From positions 1,368 to 65,367 of the forward strand of contig MKTW01000019.1 in the NCBI GenBank assembly GCA_001898405.1: 64,000 bases of DNA, read 5' to 3'. Position numbers and translations under genes: made by a program. Under the pieces are notes generated by a model that saw nothing but the letters and a program-made list of their open reading frames with translations, searched no databases and had not been told where the DNA came from. Numbering within the stretch: position 1 is the first letter of the stretch; every line of letters starts with the position of its first letter. Of the stretch, positions 1 through 8,535 are shown piece by piece. This DNA comes from Sphingobacteriales bacterium 44-61. GTDB taxonomy: Bacteria; Bacteroidota; Bacteroidia; Chitinophagales; Chitinophagaceae.

Positions 1-304
1 TTATTAGCCACTTTGGGCTATATTAATCTTTTTTAGCAAAAATTTCAAATATTTTTTTTACTAAAGTGTAACATGTGGATAATTTTTTCTAAATTCGATT
101 TTATAAACCATCCTTGATCGTTCCCTCCCCTTGTAAACTATCGGAAACTTGCAATCATCTTCAAAAGTGTAGGGTACGCTTTTGTTAAGCGTAATTTTTA
201 ACTGTGATTCAGAAATTTTTTGGTTGATCTGTCAGTGACGATTCCACCTGATCATCTATTATTGAAAGAAATAAATCTGACCGAAAAACCATTCGTTACT
301 GTAT
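1..304. other. AT-rich intergenic region, no gene recognised
   Basis: I see no convincing coding sequence here. The stretch is AT-rich with several T and A runs, and a plus-strand open frame from 220 runs on into the antisense of the next gene, so it is probably a shadow. The plus-strand terminator just after it (305-331) has no upstream coding gene in view, so this stretch could hold a small RNA or the tail of a transcript that begins outside the window. I could not find a clear TAnnTTTG promoter box in it. Confidence 0.5.
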
Positions 305-331
305 GCCCTGCTTCAATGCAGGGCTTTTTTT
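305..331 (+). terminator. Rho-independent terminator, plus-strand orientation
   Basis: A perfect 7-bp stem (GCCCTGC/GCAGGGC) with a six-base loop is followed directly by seven T on the plus strand. The neighbouring gene lies on the minus strand and its stop overlaps the T run, so the terminator points at a plus-strand transcript that has no visible gene. Confidence 0.7.
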
Positions 332-1037
332 ATGCCCCGAATAGCCGGGCCACACCAAAAGCAGCAGCAGCAGCCAGTGCGCCGATCACGGTTACACGCA
401 GGGCCCCTGCCCATGGGTTAACGCCAGTGATGCGGCTCTTGAAGAAACCAAAAACAAACAAACAGGCCAGGGTAATGACCGCAGAGATCCGTAGTGCTTC
501 GGAAGGGATGTCAATAAAAAAATAGGGGCTTAATGGCACAAGCCCGCCTACGGCGTAGGAGAGGCCTATATTCAACGCAGATTTGGTAGCTCTTTTAGGG
601 TCGGGTTTATCGAGGCCCAGCTCATACTTCATCATAAAATCAACCCACTGCTTTTTATCCTTTGATATTTCATCCGCAGCTTTCTGTTGCATTTCTTCAC
701 TCAGCCCGATATTCGCAAAGAACTCCCTTACTTCTTCTTTTTCCTTTTCAGGCACAGTATCCACTTCTTCATTCTCCCGTTTTAATTCAGCTTCGTAATG
801 ATCAATTTCCGTTTTGCCGGCAAGGTAACCTCCAAGCCCCATTGCAATGGAGCCTGCCGCAATTTCTGCAATACCGGCAATTACGATAATGGAGGTGTTG
901 GATACGGCACCTGATAAGCCTGCGGCCAATGCAAAAGGCACTGTCAGGCCATCACTCATGCCGATAACGACATCCGTCAGCAGATCGCTGCTGCGTAAAT
1001 GTTTTTCAGGATGTGAAGAAGATAACTCTGTTTCCAT
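330..1037 (-). CDS. VIT1/CCC1-family transporter (iron/manganese type)
   Basis: A 235-residue membrane protein of the VIT1/CCC1 family, which moves Fe(II) or Mn(II) across membranes. The N-terminal signature DVVIGMSDGLTVPFALAAG (about residues 22-40) and the second helix with AEIAAGSIAMGLGGYLAG are characteristic. A charged, mostly helical insert (about 78-150, rich in Glu and Lys) corresponds to the cytosolic metal-binding domain, and three further hydrophobic segments complete a five-helix layout. It starts 10 bp after the rocD stop codon, so the two are probably co-transcribed. The metal cannot be told from sequence alone; iron is the usual family substrate. Confidence 0.88.
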   Translation of the reverse strand: METELSSSHPEKHLRSSDLLTDVVIGMSDGLTVPFALAAGLSGAVSNTSIIVIAGIAEIAAGSIAMGLGGYLAGKTEIDHYEAELKRENEEVDTVPEKEKEEVREFFANIGLSEEMQQKAADEISKDKKQWVDFMMKYELGLDKPDPKRATKSALNIGLSYAVGGLVPLSPYFFIDIPSEALRISAVITLACLFVFGFFKSRITGVNPWAGALRVTVIGALAAAAAFGVARLFGA

Positions 1038-1047
1038 GCCCGGTTAC

Positions 1048-2286
1048 TTAGTCCAGGCAAGTTAATGATTTGCCGATAATGTCCACGCATTCCTCCACCT
1101 GCTCTTTGTTAATGATCAATGGCGGCGCAAACCGGATCTTATCTCCATGTGTTGGTTTGGCCAGCAGCCCATTCTCCTTTAGTTGCAGGCAAAGGTCCCA
1201 GGCTGCATCAGCATGGGCATGGCTGATCACGATCGCATTCAGCAAACCTTTTCCTCTTACGGTCTCAATATGCCTGGATTGAAGCGATTCCAATCCTTCC
1301 CGCAACAGTTTTCCCATTGCTGTTGCATTTTCCGCCATCTGTTCGTCCTTCAGCACTTCAAGCGAAGTTATGGCGGTTTGGCAGGCGAGAGGGTTGCCTC
1401 CGTAGGTGGAGCCATGTTCACCTGGTTTAATAGTAAGCATGATGCTGTCGTCGGCCAACACTGCGCTCACCGGCAGCATGCCACCGCTTAAAGCCTTGCC
1501 CAGTATAAGAATATCCGGTCTTATATTTTCATGATCGCAGGCAAGCAGCTTGCCTGTGCGTGCCAATCCTGTCTGTATCTCATCTGCGATAAATAGTACA
1601 TTGGCTTCTGCACATAATTGTTTTGTCCGGGTAAGATAACCATCATCCGGCACTACCACCCCTGCTTCACCCTGTATCGGTTCAACCAGGAACCCGGCGA
1701 CATGCTCATTTTCCCGCAATACTTTTTCCAATGCAGCCGCATCATTATAAGGAATGCGGATAAACCCCGGCAGGTAAGGGCCAAAATGTGTACTGGAAGA
1801 AGGGTCAGTGCTGAAAGAGATCACACCAGTAGTTCTGCCATGGAAATTACCTTCACATACCACGATCTGTGCCTTGCCATCAGGCACACCTTTTACTTCA
1901 TAAGCCCATTTCCGGCAAAGCTTGATCGCTGTTTCCACTGCCTCCACGCCGGTATTCATGGGCAACACTTTATCATACCCAAAATAGCGGGTAATAAAAA
2001 CAGCATATTCACCCAGTTTATCACTATGGAAAGCACGGCTGGTGAGTGTTAATTTGCGTGACTGGCGGATGAACGCCTCCACGATCTTCTGGTGGCAATG
2101 TCCCTGGTTCACGGCTGAATAGCCGCTCAGGAAATCATAATAACGTTTGCCTTCCACATCCCAGACAAAAACACCTTCACCACGTTCCAGCACCACAGGC
2201 AGAGGGTGGTAATTGTGTGCGCCGTATTTTTCTTCCAGGTCGAGATAATGCTGCACAGTAGCAGACAGGCCGATAGTTGATTGCAT
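1048..2286 (-). CDS. rocD: Ornithine aminotransferase (ornithine--oxo-acid transaminase)
   Basis: This PLP enzyme of class III aminotransferases converts ornithine and 2-oxoglutarate to glutamate semialdehyde and glutamate, linking arginine and proline metabolism. The length (412 residues) fits the family. The PLP lysine is K264 in ILGKALSGG, with D235 in the [16 protein letters not shown] block; the [16 protein letters not shown] stretch (about 112-127) and the N-terminal [19 protein letters not shown] are typical of ornithine aminotransferase rather than acetylornithine or GABA transaminase. The frame is intact. It precedes the VIT1 gene on the same strand with a 10-bp gap. Upstream there is a 200-bp gap with only a short plus-strand frame. 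Confidence 0.93.
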   Translation of the reverse strand: MQSTIGLSATVQHYLDLEEKYGAHNYHPLPVVLERGEGVFVWDVEGKRYYDFLSGYSAVNQGHCHQKIVEAFIRQSRKLTLTSRAFHSDKLGEYAVFITRYFGYDKVLPMNTGVEAVETAIKLCRKWAYEVKGVPDGKAQIVVCEGNFHGRTTGVISFSTDPSSSTHFGPYLPGFIRIPYNDAAALEKVLRENEHVAGFLVEPIQGEAGVVVPDDGYLTRTKQLCAEANVLFIADEIQTGLARTGKLLACDHENIRPDILILGKALSGGMLPVSAVLADDSIMLTIKPGEHGSTYGGNPLACQTAITSLEVLKDEQMAENATAMGKLLREGLESLQSRHIETVRGKGLLNAIVISHAHADAAWDLCLQLKENGLLAKPTHGDKIRFAPPLIINKEQVEECVDIIGKSLTCLD

Positions 2287-2370
2287 AGTAAATAGAAATA
2301 GGTAATTAAAACAGGATTACAGGCAATATCACTCCCCGCTGCTGGCGGAGAGCATGATCACTCGTCATCG

Positions 2371-2484
2371 ATGATTGAGAAGATCGAGATGCTGATCAAG
2401 AAAGAAAGCTATGGTCTGAACTTGTTGGATAGCCTGAGTTTTGTGCAAGATAAGAAATTGAGAGGGATTATTTGCTGCTTTTAA
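2371..2484 (+). CDS. Possible 37-residue small protein or gene remnant
   Basis: An ATG at 2371 opens a 37-codon frame between rocD and ispE, opposite in strand to both. The translation (begins MIEKIEMLIKKESYG, ends RGIICCF) looks protein-like, an amphipathic helix followed by a short hydrophobic tail, and could be the C-terminal scrap of a decayed gene. I do not recognise a family and there is no support beyond the open frame. Confidence 0.2.
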   Translation: MIEKIEMLIKKESYGLNLLDSLSFVQDKKLRGIICCF

Positions 2485-2489
2485 CAGGC

Positions 2490-3305
2490 TCATAAATGTT
2501 TTACATAATATTTTTCCGGGAAAGAAATATTCAATGTCATCTCCCTGGGAAACAGGCCGTATACTGTGCTGCCGCTTCCACTCATAGAAGCATACACCGC
2601 CCCCTTGTTATACAATTCTTCTTTGATAGCTTTTATTTCAGGGTAACGGATAAATACCGGCGCTTCAAAATCATTGATAAGCTGATCTTTCCATGTATCA
2701 ACAGGTGAGGTAATAATTTCTTTCAGGGAAATTGAAGGCAAAGCAGGCTGCAACCATGAAAATGCAGGTCCGGTAGGGACATGAATACCAGGATTGACGA
2801 TAACAAAACTAAAATTGGAAAGATCAATGCTCACTGTTTCCAACTGTTCTCCTCTGCCGGTAGCAAAACAAGGTTTATTGATAATAAAGAAAGGACAATC
2901 ACTGCCCAGTTGCAGGCTGTAGTGAAGAAGTTGTTCCGTAGATAAACCAAGCGAAGCCATATCATTCAACAACTTCAATGCAAACGAAGCATCTGCGCTG
3001 CCTCCACCCAACCCGGCTCCGGAGGGAATGGCTTTATGCAAATGCATTTGAACAGGAGGAATACCCGGAAAATCTTTTTTTAATAAATTATAAGCCTTTA
3101 CACAGAGATTGTCTTTTGCATCACCAGTAATGGAAAGCCCTCCTGAACTGAATGATAATTCTCCGGTTGCAGGTTGCCGGATCATCTCCAGCGCATCATA
3201 AAAGGGAAGGGGATAAAAGACCGTTTCAAGGTCATGGTAGCCGTCATTTCTTTTGGCAAGGATGCGAAGCCCGAGATTGATTTTCGCATTGGGAAAAACG
3301 ACCAC
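2490..3305 (-). CDS. ispE: 4-diphosphocytidyl-2-C-methyl-D-erythritol kinase
   Basis: A GHMP kinase of the MEP (non-mevalonate) isoprenoid pathway that phosphorylates the 2-hydroxyl of CDP-methylerythritol with ATP in the cytoplasm. The 271-residue length is normal for Bacteroidota IspE. Visible motifs are the N-terminal FPNAKINLGL with K8, the glycine-rich ATP loop PSGAGLGGGSADA (94-106), D136 in GSDCPFF, and the C-terminal GHMP motif SMSGSGSTVYGLF. It lies 41 bp downstream of the bifunctional nuclease gene and probably shares its transcript. Confidence 0.93.
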   Translation of the reverse strand: MVVFPNAKINLGLRILAKRNDGYHDLETVFYPLPFYDALEMIRQPATGELSFSSGGLSITGDAKDNLCVKAYNLLKKDFPGIPPVQMHLHKAIPSGAGLGGGSADASFALKLLNDMASLGLSTEQLLHYSLQLGSDCPFFIINKPCFATGRGEQLETVSIDLSNFSFVIVNPGIHVPTGPAFSWLQPALPSISLKEIITSPVDTWKDQLINDFEAPVFIRYPEIKAIKEELYNKGAVYASMSGSGSTVYGLFPREMTLNISFPEKYYVKHL

Positions 3306-3346
3306 TGTTGCGATAATTTAAGGTTGAGAGAACCGTGAAGAAATGG

Positions 3347-3949
3347 TTATCTTTTTCTTTTGCGGCTGTTTATTTCATCGCGGATAGCAATAGCCCTGAT
3401 ATAATCCTCACTTTCCAGCACATCATTCAGCAGATTGTCCAGTTCTTCAATACTCATGGTCTTCAGGTCTTCGTTGCCGGTATTCCCTTGCTCTTCCACC
3501 ATCACTTCCTGTTTGCTTTTCTTTTTCTTGCCGCCTGTATCTTCCATCAGGATGCCTGCACTTTCCAGGATGTTCTCATACGTATAAATGGGACATCCGA
3601 AGCGAACGGCCAAAGCCAGTGCGTCGGATGTGCGGGAATCTATTTCGATAGTATCATTTTCAGAGGAGCAAACCAGCTTGGAGTAGAAAATGCCTTCCTG
3701 CAGGTCGCAGATAATGATCTCATGGAGATCAATCGAGAAAGCATTCAGAAAATTCTTCATGAGGTCATGCGTCAATGGGCGGCTGGGGTTCATTTTCTCC
3801 AAAGCTACTGCTATGGCCTGGGCCTCAAAGCCACCTATCACAATTGGTAAACGCCGTAACCCATTTACCTCACCCAATACCACCGCATAAGAGTGTGTTT
3901 GAGTGATACTGTGGGATAAGGCTACTATTTCCAGTTCTATCTTCTTCAT
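3347..3949 (-). CDS. Bifunctional nuclease family protein (DUF151) with UVR-like tail
   Basis: The N-terminal 130 residues match the bifunctional nuclease (DUF151) domain: the opening KKIELEIVALSHS, then LPIVIGGFEAQAIAVALEKM, the SRPLTHDLMKNFL block and IDSRTSDALALAVRFGCPIY, all strongly conserved in this family. The C-terminal 35 residues (SIEELDNLLNDVLESEDYIRAIAIRDEI) look like a UvrB/UvrC-type UVR helix pair, as in other Bacteroidota members. The family has DNase/RNase activity in plants, and its bacterial role is poorly defined. It is the first gene of a likely two-gene unit with ispE. Confidence 0.88.
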   Translation of the reverse strand: MKKIELEIVALSHSITQTHSYAVVLGEVNGLRRLPIVIGGFEAQAIAVALEKMNPSRPLTHDLMKNFLNAFSIDLHEIIICDLQEGIFYSKLVCSSENDTIEIDSRTSDALALAVRFGCPIYTYENILESAGILMEDTGGKKKKSKQEVMVEEQGNTGNEDLKTMSIEELDNLLNDVLESEDYIRAIAIRDEINSRKRKR

Positions 3950-4164
3950 AAAATATCACACGAAACTAAGGCTTTTTAGATAAAAACAGGAGGATAAAAA
4001 GCCCCGATTTTTAGCCTTATAAAAGCCGCCAGGGCATTTTCCACCAGCCCTTTTCATATTATATAAGATTTTTAACCGAATAAAAATCAGCATTCAAAAG
4101 CAAGAGCCCAAACACCTGTTTTCCCGGACCTTACTTTTGATTGCTGATCTTATCTTCCAGCTTA

Positions 4165-5130
4165 TCAGGAAATTCCTTTCAGCTTTTTAATCGCTTCTGT
4201 CAATTTCGGCACCACTTCAAATGCATCTCCTACAATACCATAATCTGCTGCTTTGAAAAAGGGTGCCTCCGGGTCTTTATTGATAACAACAATCACCTTG
4301 CTTCTGTTCACCCCCGCCAGATGTTGTATCGCCCCTGAAATACCGATAGCGATATACAGGTTAGGGGCAATAGCAATCCCGGTCTGGCCTACGTGTTCAT
4401 TGTGCGGACGCCAGTGGGCATCCGCTACAGGGCGGCTACAGGCAGTAGCAGCATGCAATACTTTGGCAAGGTCTTCTACCATGCCCCAGTTTTCCGGACC
4501 TTTCAATCCGCGGCCTGCACTCACCACGATCTCCGCCTCAGTTAAAGGCACTTCGCCACTGGCTTTGGTGGAGCTGGTCACTTTTACTTTCGGTGTGTCA
4601 ACAGTAGCATTGAACGCCTCTACTGTTGCCGTGCCTTCACCGGCTTTAACAGGATAGGCATTGGGGTTCAGCGCAATGATCTTTACCGGTGTGGAAATGC
4701 TAATATTGGCAAATGCTTTTCCGGAAAACACGTTTTTCTTTACCGTAAATCCATTGCTGGTATCGGGCAGGGCCACAGCTCCGGAAATAAGTCCGGCTTT
4801 CAACCGGGCTGAAAGACGTGGAGCAATGGACTTCCCATCCATATTATTGGGGAAGATGATCACAGTAGCAGAAACGGCTTGTGCCACCTGCGCAATTACT
4901 TTAGTATATACCTGTGCATCGAGATGGTCGAGTGCAGGATTGTTAACATGATGGACCTTGCTCACTCCGTATTTACCCAATGCAGCGAGATCTTCTTTAG
5001 GGGTGCCTAACACAACGCCTTCAGCAGAAGTGCCTAGTTGTTCGGCCACTTTAGCTCCATAGCTCAATGCTTCGAGCGATGCTTTTTTTACCTGGCCTTC
5101 AGCAATATCAACAAATATTAAAACAGACAT
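4165..5130 (-). CDS. etfA: Electron transfer flavoprotein, alpha subunit
   Basis: The FAD-binding subunit of the EtfAB heterodimer, which passes electrons from acyl-CoA dehydrogenases and similar flavoproteins to the quinone pool. The length (321 residues) is typical. The C-terminal FAD domain is clear: SAGRGLKGPENWGMVEDLA, then RPVADAHWRPHNEHVGQTG and the family signature LYIAIGISGAIQHLAGV, followed by INKDPEAPFFKAADYGIVGD. It follows etfB with a 32-bp gap on the same strand, the usual B-A order. No EtfQO-type dehydrogenase is nearby. Confidence 0.95.
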   Translation of the reverse strand: MSVLIFVDIAEGQVKKASLEALSYGAKVAEQLGTSAEGVVLGTPKEDLAALGKYGVSKVHHVNNPALDHLDAQVYTKVIAQVAQAVSATVIIFPNNMDGKSIAPRLSARLKAGLISGAVALPDTSNGFTVKKNVFSGKAFANISISTPVKIIALNPNAYPVKAGEGTATVEAFNATVDTPKVKVTSSTKASGEVPLTEAEIVVSAGRGLKGPENWGMVEDLAKVLHAATACSRPVADAHWRPHNEHVGQTGIAIAPNLYIAIGISGAIQHLAGVNRSKVIVVINKDPEAPFFKAADYGIVGDAFEVVPKLTEAIKKLKGIS

Positions 5131-5162
5131 AGTGCAAGTTTAAAAGTTATAGGATGGTATCG

Positions 5163-5906
5163 TTAGATGGCTTTGGCTTCTTCATGTAATAAGCGGACCA
5201 GTTCGTCTACATTATCTGCAGGCACCAGTTTAACACCGGCTTTAGCAGGAGGGAGGCCGAAACTGGTAACACTGGTCAGTGCTTCCACTGCTATAGGCTC
5301 GGTTACTTTCAGCGGTTTTGTTCTGGCCGCCATAATACCGCGCATGTTGGGAATGCGTTGTTCAGCCATGCCTTTTGCTGCGCTGACCACTACCGGCAGA
5401 TTTACCTCTGCGGTTTCTTCGCCGCCTTCTATTTCGCGGATAATAGTGGCTTTGCTTCCATCCAGTTCAAATTTTGAAGCAAGGGAGATATAAGGGAGAT
5501 CGAGCAGCTCAGCTACCATACCACCAATGGAAGAACCATTGTAGTCAATGGTTTCTTTGCCTGTAAGAATAAGATCATAAGCGCCTTCTTTGGCAATAGC
5601 AGCTATCTGCGAAGCAATATAAAAACTGTCATGACTGTCGGCATTCACACGGAATGCTTCATCCCCGCCAAGGGCCAGTGCTTTGCGGATGATGGGTTCT
5701 GCATCAGCACCACCTACAGTGATAAGGTGGATGGTGGCAGAAGGATCTTTTTCTTTCAGTTCAATGGCTCTTACCAGGGCATACCATTCATCATAGGGGT
5801 TGATGATCCATTGCACGCCGTTGGTATCGAATTTCGTGTTGTTGTCAGTGAAAGTTATTTTTGCCGTTGTGTCCGGTGTTTTACTGATACAAACTAAGAT
5901 CTTCAT
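5163..5906 (-). CDS. etfB: Electron transfer flavoprotein, beta subunit
   Basis: The AMP-binding partner of EtfA. The 247-residue protein starts MKILVCISKTPDTTAKI and carries the conserved block DLILTGKETIDYNGSSIGGMVAELL, plus VNLPVVVSAAKGMAEQRIPNMRGIMAARTKPL, which corresponds to the EtfB recognition-loop region and family signature. It is the promoter-proximal gene of etfBA. A minus-strand TATCTTTG box lies 46-53 bp upstream of the start. Confidence 0.95.
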   Translation of the reverse strand: MKILVCISKTPDTTAKITFTDNNTKFDTNGVQWIINPYDEWYALVRAIELKEKDPSATIHLITVGGADAEPIIRKALALGGDEAFRVNADSHDSFYIASQIAAIAKEGAYDLILTGKETIDYNGSSIGGMVAELLDLPYISLASKFELDGSKATIIREIEGGEETAEVNLPVVVSAAKGMAEQRIPNMRGIMAARTKPLKVTEPIAVEALTSVTSFGLPPAKAGVKLVPADNVDELVRLLHEEAKAI

Positions 5907-5951
5907 ACTATTGTTTTGAATCGTTAGCTAATAGTTGTTTATGCAACTAAA

Positions 5952-5959
5952 CAAAGATA
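5952..5959 (-). promoter_or_regulatory. Putative -7 promoter box for etfBA
   Basis: Read on the minus strand this is TATCTTTG, an exact match to the Bacteroidota -7 consensus TAnnTTTG, 46 bp ahead of the etfB start. A matching TTTG -33 element is not obvious, so the call rests on one box. Confidence 0.45.
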
Positions 5960-6007
5960 AGCGATGATACTTTAAATCCGGTCATTTCCGGTAAATTTTT
6001 TATTTCC

Positions 6008-6319
6008 ATGGATCGGATAGAAAAAATAAAAGAATTCCTGCAAAAAAGCCCGCATGATAGCTTTTTACGGCATGCTTTAGCGCTGGAATATATTAAACAG
6101 GGAGATGATGCCGCAGCAAAAGCAGCATTCGAAGCATTATTGGCCCATGAACCTGGTTATGTAGGCAGTTACTATCACCTGGGAAAATTGTTGGAAAGAA
6201 ATGGAGCAGAAGCGGAAGCCATTAAAGTGTATGAGAAAGGAATGGAGGAAGCAAAAAAAGCAGGAGATATGCATGCCTACGGGGAATTGCGGGGTGCTTA
6301 TGAAGAATTAACTTTTTAA
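6008..6319 (+). CDS. Small tetratricopeptide-repeat protein
   Basis: A 103-residue helical protein with about two TPR units: residues 15-50 (HDSFLRHALALEYIKQGDD, AFEALLAHEPGYVGSYYHLG) and 51-90 (KLLERNGAEAEAIKVYEKGMEEAKKAGD). Such short TPR proteins act as protein-protein scaffolds; no partner can be named. There is no signal peptide, so it is probably cytoplasmic. It sits 9 bp ahead of tilS and is likely co-transcribed with it, which may be chance rather than a functional link. Confidence 0.8.
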   Translation: MDRIEKIKEFLQKSPHDSFLRHALALEYIKQGDDAAAKAAFEALLAHEPGYVGSYYHLGKLLERNGAEAEAIKVYEKGMEEAKKAGDMHAYGELRGAYEELTF

Positions 6320-6328
6320 GATCGGTGT

Positions 6329-7660
6329 ATGGACCTTATTGAATCGTTCAGATCATATATCGCGCAACATCATCTTTTCTCTGCGGGGAGCAGGTTGCTG
6401 ATTGCCGTAAGCGGGGGAGTGGATTCTGTTGTACTTTGCGAGCTGTGCCATCAGGCCGGTTACCGTTTTGAGATAGCTCATTGCAATTTTCAGTTGCGTG
6501 GTGAAGAAAGCCTGCGTGATGAAAAATTTGTACGCTCACTGGCTGAGAAATACCATGTGAAGATATGGGTCACACATTTTGATACAACGGAATATGCTGC
6601 TTCCCATAAATTATCCATCCAGGAAGCTGCAAGAGAATTACGCTATGCCTGGTTTAATGAACTACTGGAAGAACAGGGTCTTTCTTTCTTACTGACAGCC
6701 CATCATTTAGACGACTCCATTGAAACGTCCCTTATGAATTTTTTCAAGGGCACCGGCATTGCAGGGCTGCGGGGCATTCTTCCCAGGCAGGGAAAGATCA
6801 TCCGGCCTTTATTGTTTGCAGGTAAACAAGAATTGCAGGACTATGCACTCCATCATTCCCTGCAATGGGTGGAAGACAGCTCTAATGAATCAGACAAATA
6901 CACGCGCAATTACTTTCGCCACCAGGTGATCCCTCTTATTCAAAAAATATATCCCGGTGTGGAAAAGAATCTCGCGCAAAACCTGACACGTTTCCGCGAT
7001 ACGGAATTATTGTATCAGCAATCAGTTGACTGGTATAAAAAGAAATTGCTGACGGTAAAAGAAAACGAAATACATATTCCTGTATTGAAATTGCAGCAGG
7101 TAGCTCCCTTTACCACAGTTTTATATGAGATCATCCGTGAATTCGGCTTCAGTTCCGCACAAACCAATGAAGTGGCCGCCCTGTTGGAAAGCGACTCAGG
7201 ACGTTATGTGCAATCACTTACTCACCGCATCATCCGGAACCGGGCATGGCTGATCATTGTCCCGGTTAAAACAGCAGAAGCTTCCCTTGTTCCAATAGAG
7301 AAAACCGGCAAGTACTACTTCTCCGAAGGAAGCCTGGAGTTGTCATCGCATTCAGGTAGCCAACCAGAAACAGATAAATATATCGCTTGCCTGGATACAG
7401 CGTCCATCCATTTCCCACTTATACTCCGGCCCTGGAAAACAGGAGACTACTTTTATCCATTGGGCATGACAAAAAAGAAAAAGCTGGCTCGTTTTTTTAT
7501 CGATCAGAAATTATCCACGACCGAGAAAGAGAACACCTGGGTGCTGGAAATGGATAAAAAGATCGTGTGGGTGGTAGGGCAAAGAATAGACAACCGCTTC
7601 AAACTGAAAGAGAGCACAAAAGACATTTTGCGGATAGTATACAAGGTCTCTGACAAATAA
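6329..7660 (+). CDS. tilS: tRNA(Ile)-lysidine synthase
   Basis: This essential enzyme modifies C34 of the CAU-anticodon tRNA-Ile to lysidine so that it reads AUA. The PP-loop motif SGGVDS lies at 28-33, followed by the family block NFQLRGEESLRDEKFVRSL, then SIQEAARELRY and TAHHLDDSIET. The C-terminal region (about 350-443) with PLILRPWKTGDYFYPLGM and KKKLARFFIDQKL is the TilS C-terminal domain, and the total of 443 residues is normal. A hairpin-rich region, including a 62-bp palindrome, follows the stop. Confidence 0.94.
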   Translation: MDLIESFRSYIAQHHLFSAGSRLLIAVSGGVDSVVLCELCHQAGYRFEIAHCNFQLRGEESLRDEKFVRSLAEKYHVKIWVTHFDTTEYAASHKLSIQEAARELRYAWFNELLEEQGLSFLLTAHHLDDSIETSLMNFFKGTGIAGLRGILPRQGKIIRPLLFAGKQELQDYALHHSLQWVEDSSNESDKYTRNYFRHQVIPLIQKIYPGVEKNLAQNLTRFRDTELLYQQSVDWYKKKLLTVKENEIHIPVLKLQQVAPFTTVLYEIIREFGFSSAQTNEVAALLESDSGRYVQSLTHRIIRNRAWLIIVPVKTAEASLVPIEKTGKYYFSEGSLELSSHSGSQPETDKYIACLDTASIHFPLILRPWKTGDYFYPLGMTKKKKLARFFIDQKLSTTEKENTWVLEMDKKIVWVVGQRIDNRFKLKESTKDILRIVYKVSDK

Positions 7661-7686
7661 TAAAAAACAAGCACTGATAAGTACAT

Positions 7687-7748
7687 CCTTCCCGTTCTTC
7701 CCGCCTTACCGGTAAATATTTACCGGTAAGGCGGGAAGAACGGGAAGG
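7687..7748. repeat. Perfect 62-bp palindrome, copy 1 of a dispersed element
   Basis: Two perfectly complementary 31-bp arms meet at a centre between 7717 and 7718 (CCGGTAAAT/ATTTACCGG). A near-identical palindrome lies at 63042-63101, in the same orientation and again just after a plus-strand gene. The element looks like a REP-type mobile hairpin or a very strong transcript-end structure. There is no T run after it. Confidence 0.85.
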
Positions 7749-7757
7749 GATACCTCT

Positions 7758-7790
7758 AAAAGAATACCCCGGTAATGAGCCGGGGTATTC
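7758..7790 (-). terminator. Terminator hairpin for the rlmH-rhomboid transcript
   Basis: A perfect 11-bp stem (GAATACCCCGG/CCGGGGTATTC) with a seven-base loop is followed on the minus strand by TTTTAG. It lies 60 bp past the rhomboid stop codon, which fits termination of the minus-strand operon. Confidence 0.65.
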
Positions 7791-7848
7791 GTACTTAAAA
7801 CCCAATTGTAATCAGTTCTTCAGCAACGTCAGGAAATACATGTTTTCA

Positions 7849-8505
7849 TCAGCCCCATCCTTTCAGTTGCAAATAGTATTTTATTGCCCGGATGCAATAG
7901 GACACAGCATCAAAATCGGCAGCAATTTTTCCCACGATAATCACAAACACAAGCCCGAATAAAGCCCCCCAGATATGTGCAGAATGATTCACATTGTCGC
8001 CTCCCTTTCTCTCCAGTAGTATAGAAATAAAAAGGTATAACGGTGCAAAAATGAACCCGGGAATAGGAATGGGAATAAAGAAAAGATATACTTCTGTGTA
8101 AGGAGCGATCAACAGGCCTGCAAATATTACTGCGCTTACTGCACCCGAAGCGCCAAGACTACGGTAATGATAATTATCCCTGTTCTTAAAAAAAGTAGGC
8201 AGAAGGGAAACAGCGAGTGCCATCACATACATCAGCAGGTAAAATATTTTTCCCTGTACGCCAAAAATAGATATGAATTGCTGTTCTACCATGCGGCCAA
8301 AAAGGTAGAGCGAAAGCATATTGAAGATCAAATGAGCCCAATCCGCATGGATCAACCCGCAACTGAAAAAACGGTACCATTGATTCCGGCGTGTTACAGC
8401 CGGCGGGTAAAATATCAGGTCATCAATGATCTTATAGTTATTAAATCCTCCAATAGATACAAGACAGGTGATAATAACAATGGCAATCGTAATGGTAAAC
8501 TGCAT
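7849..8505 (-). CDS. Rhomboid-family intramembrane serine protease
   Basis: A 218-residue polytopic protein with the rhomboid catalytic dyad: S120 in LGASGAVSA (GxSG motif) and H177 in NHSAHIWGALFG. The conserved HADWAHLIFNMLSLYLFG segment (about residues 53-70) supplies the oxyanion-region His and Asn. Six or so hydrophobic helices are visible, including residues 1-20, 85-105, 120-140 and 150-165. Rhomboids cleave transmembrane substrates within the lipid bilayer; the substrate here is unknown. It follows rlmH by 30 bp and is last in a minus-strand run with the M16 peptidases. Confidence 0.92.
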   Translation of the reverse strand: MQFTITIAIVIITCLVSIGGFNNYKIIDDLIFYPPAVTRRNQWYRFFSCGLIHADWAHLIFNMLSLYLFGRMVEQQFISIFGVQGKIFYLLMYVMALAVSLLPTFFKNRDNYHYRSLGASGAVSAVIFAGLLIAPYTEVYLFFIPIPIPGFIFAPLYLFISILLERKGGDNVNHSAHIWGALFGLVFVIIVGKIAADFDAVSYCIRAIKYYLQLKGWG

Positions 8506-8535
8506 GGTTGGATAATTGAGCTAACTGAAAATAAT

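Noticed and set aside
220-525. Plus-strand 101-codon frame
   Set aside because: More than half lies antisense to the VIT1-type gene and it crosses a terminator.
3950-4164. Possible attenuator between the nuclease gene and etfA (repeated AAGCC/GGCTTTTTA words)
   Set aside because: The pairings are short and no consistent terminator/antiterminator pair could be drawn.
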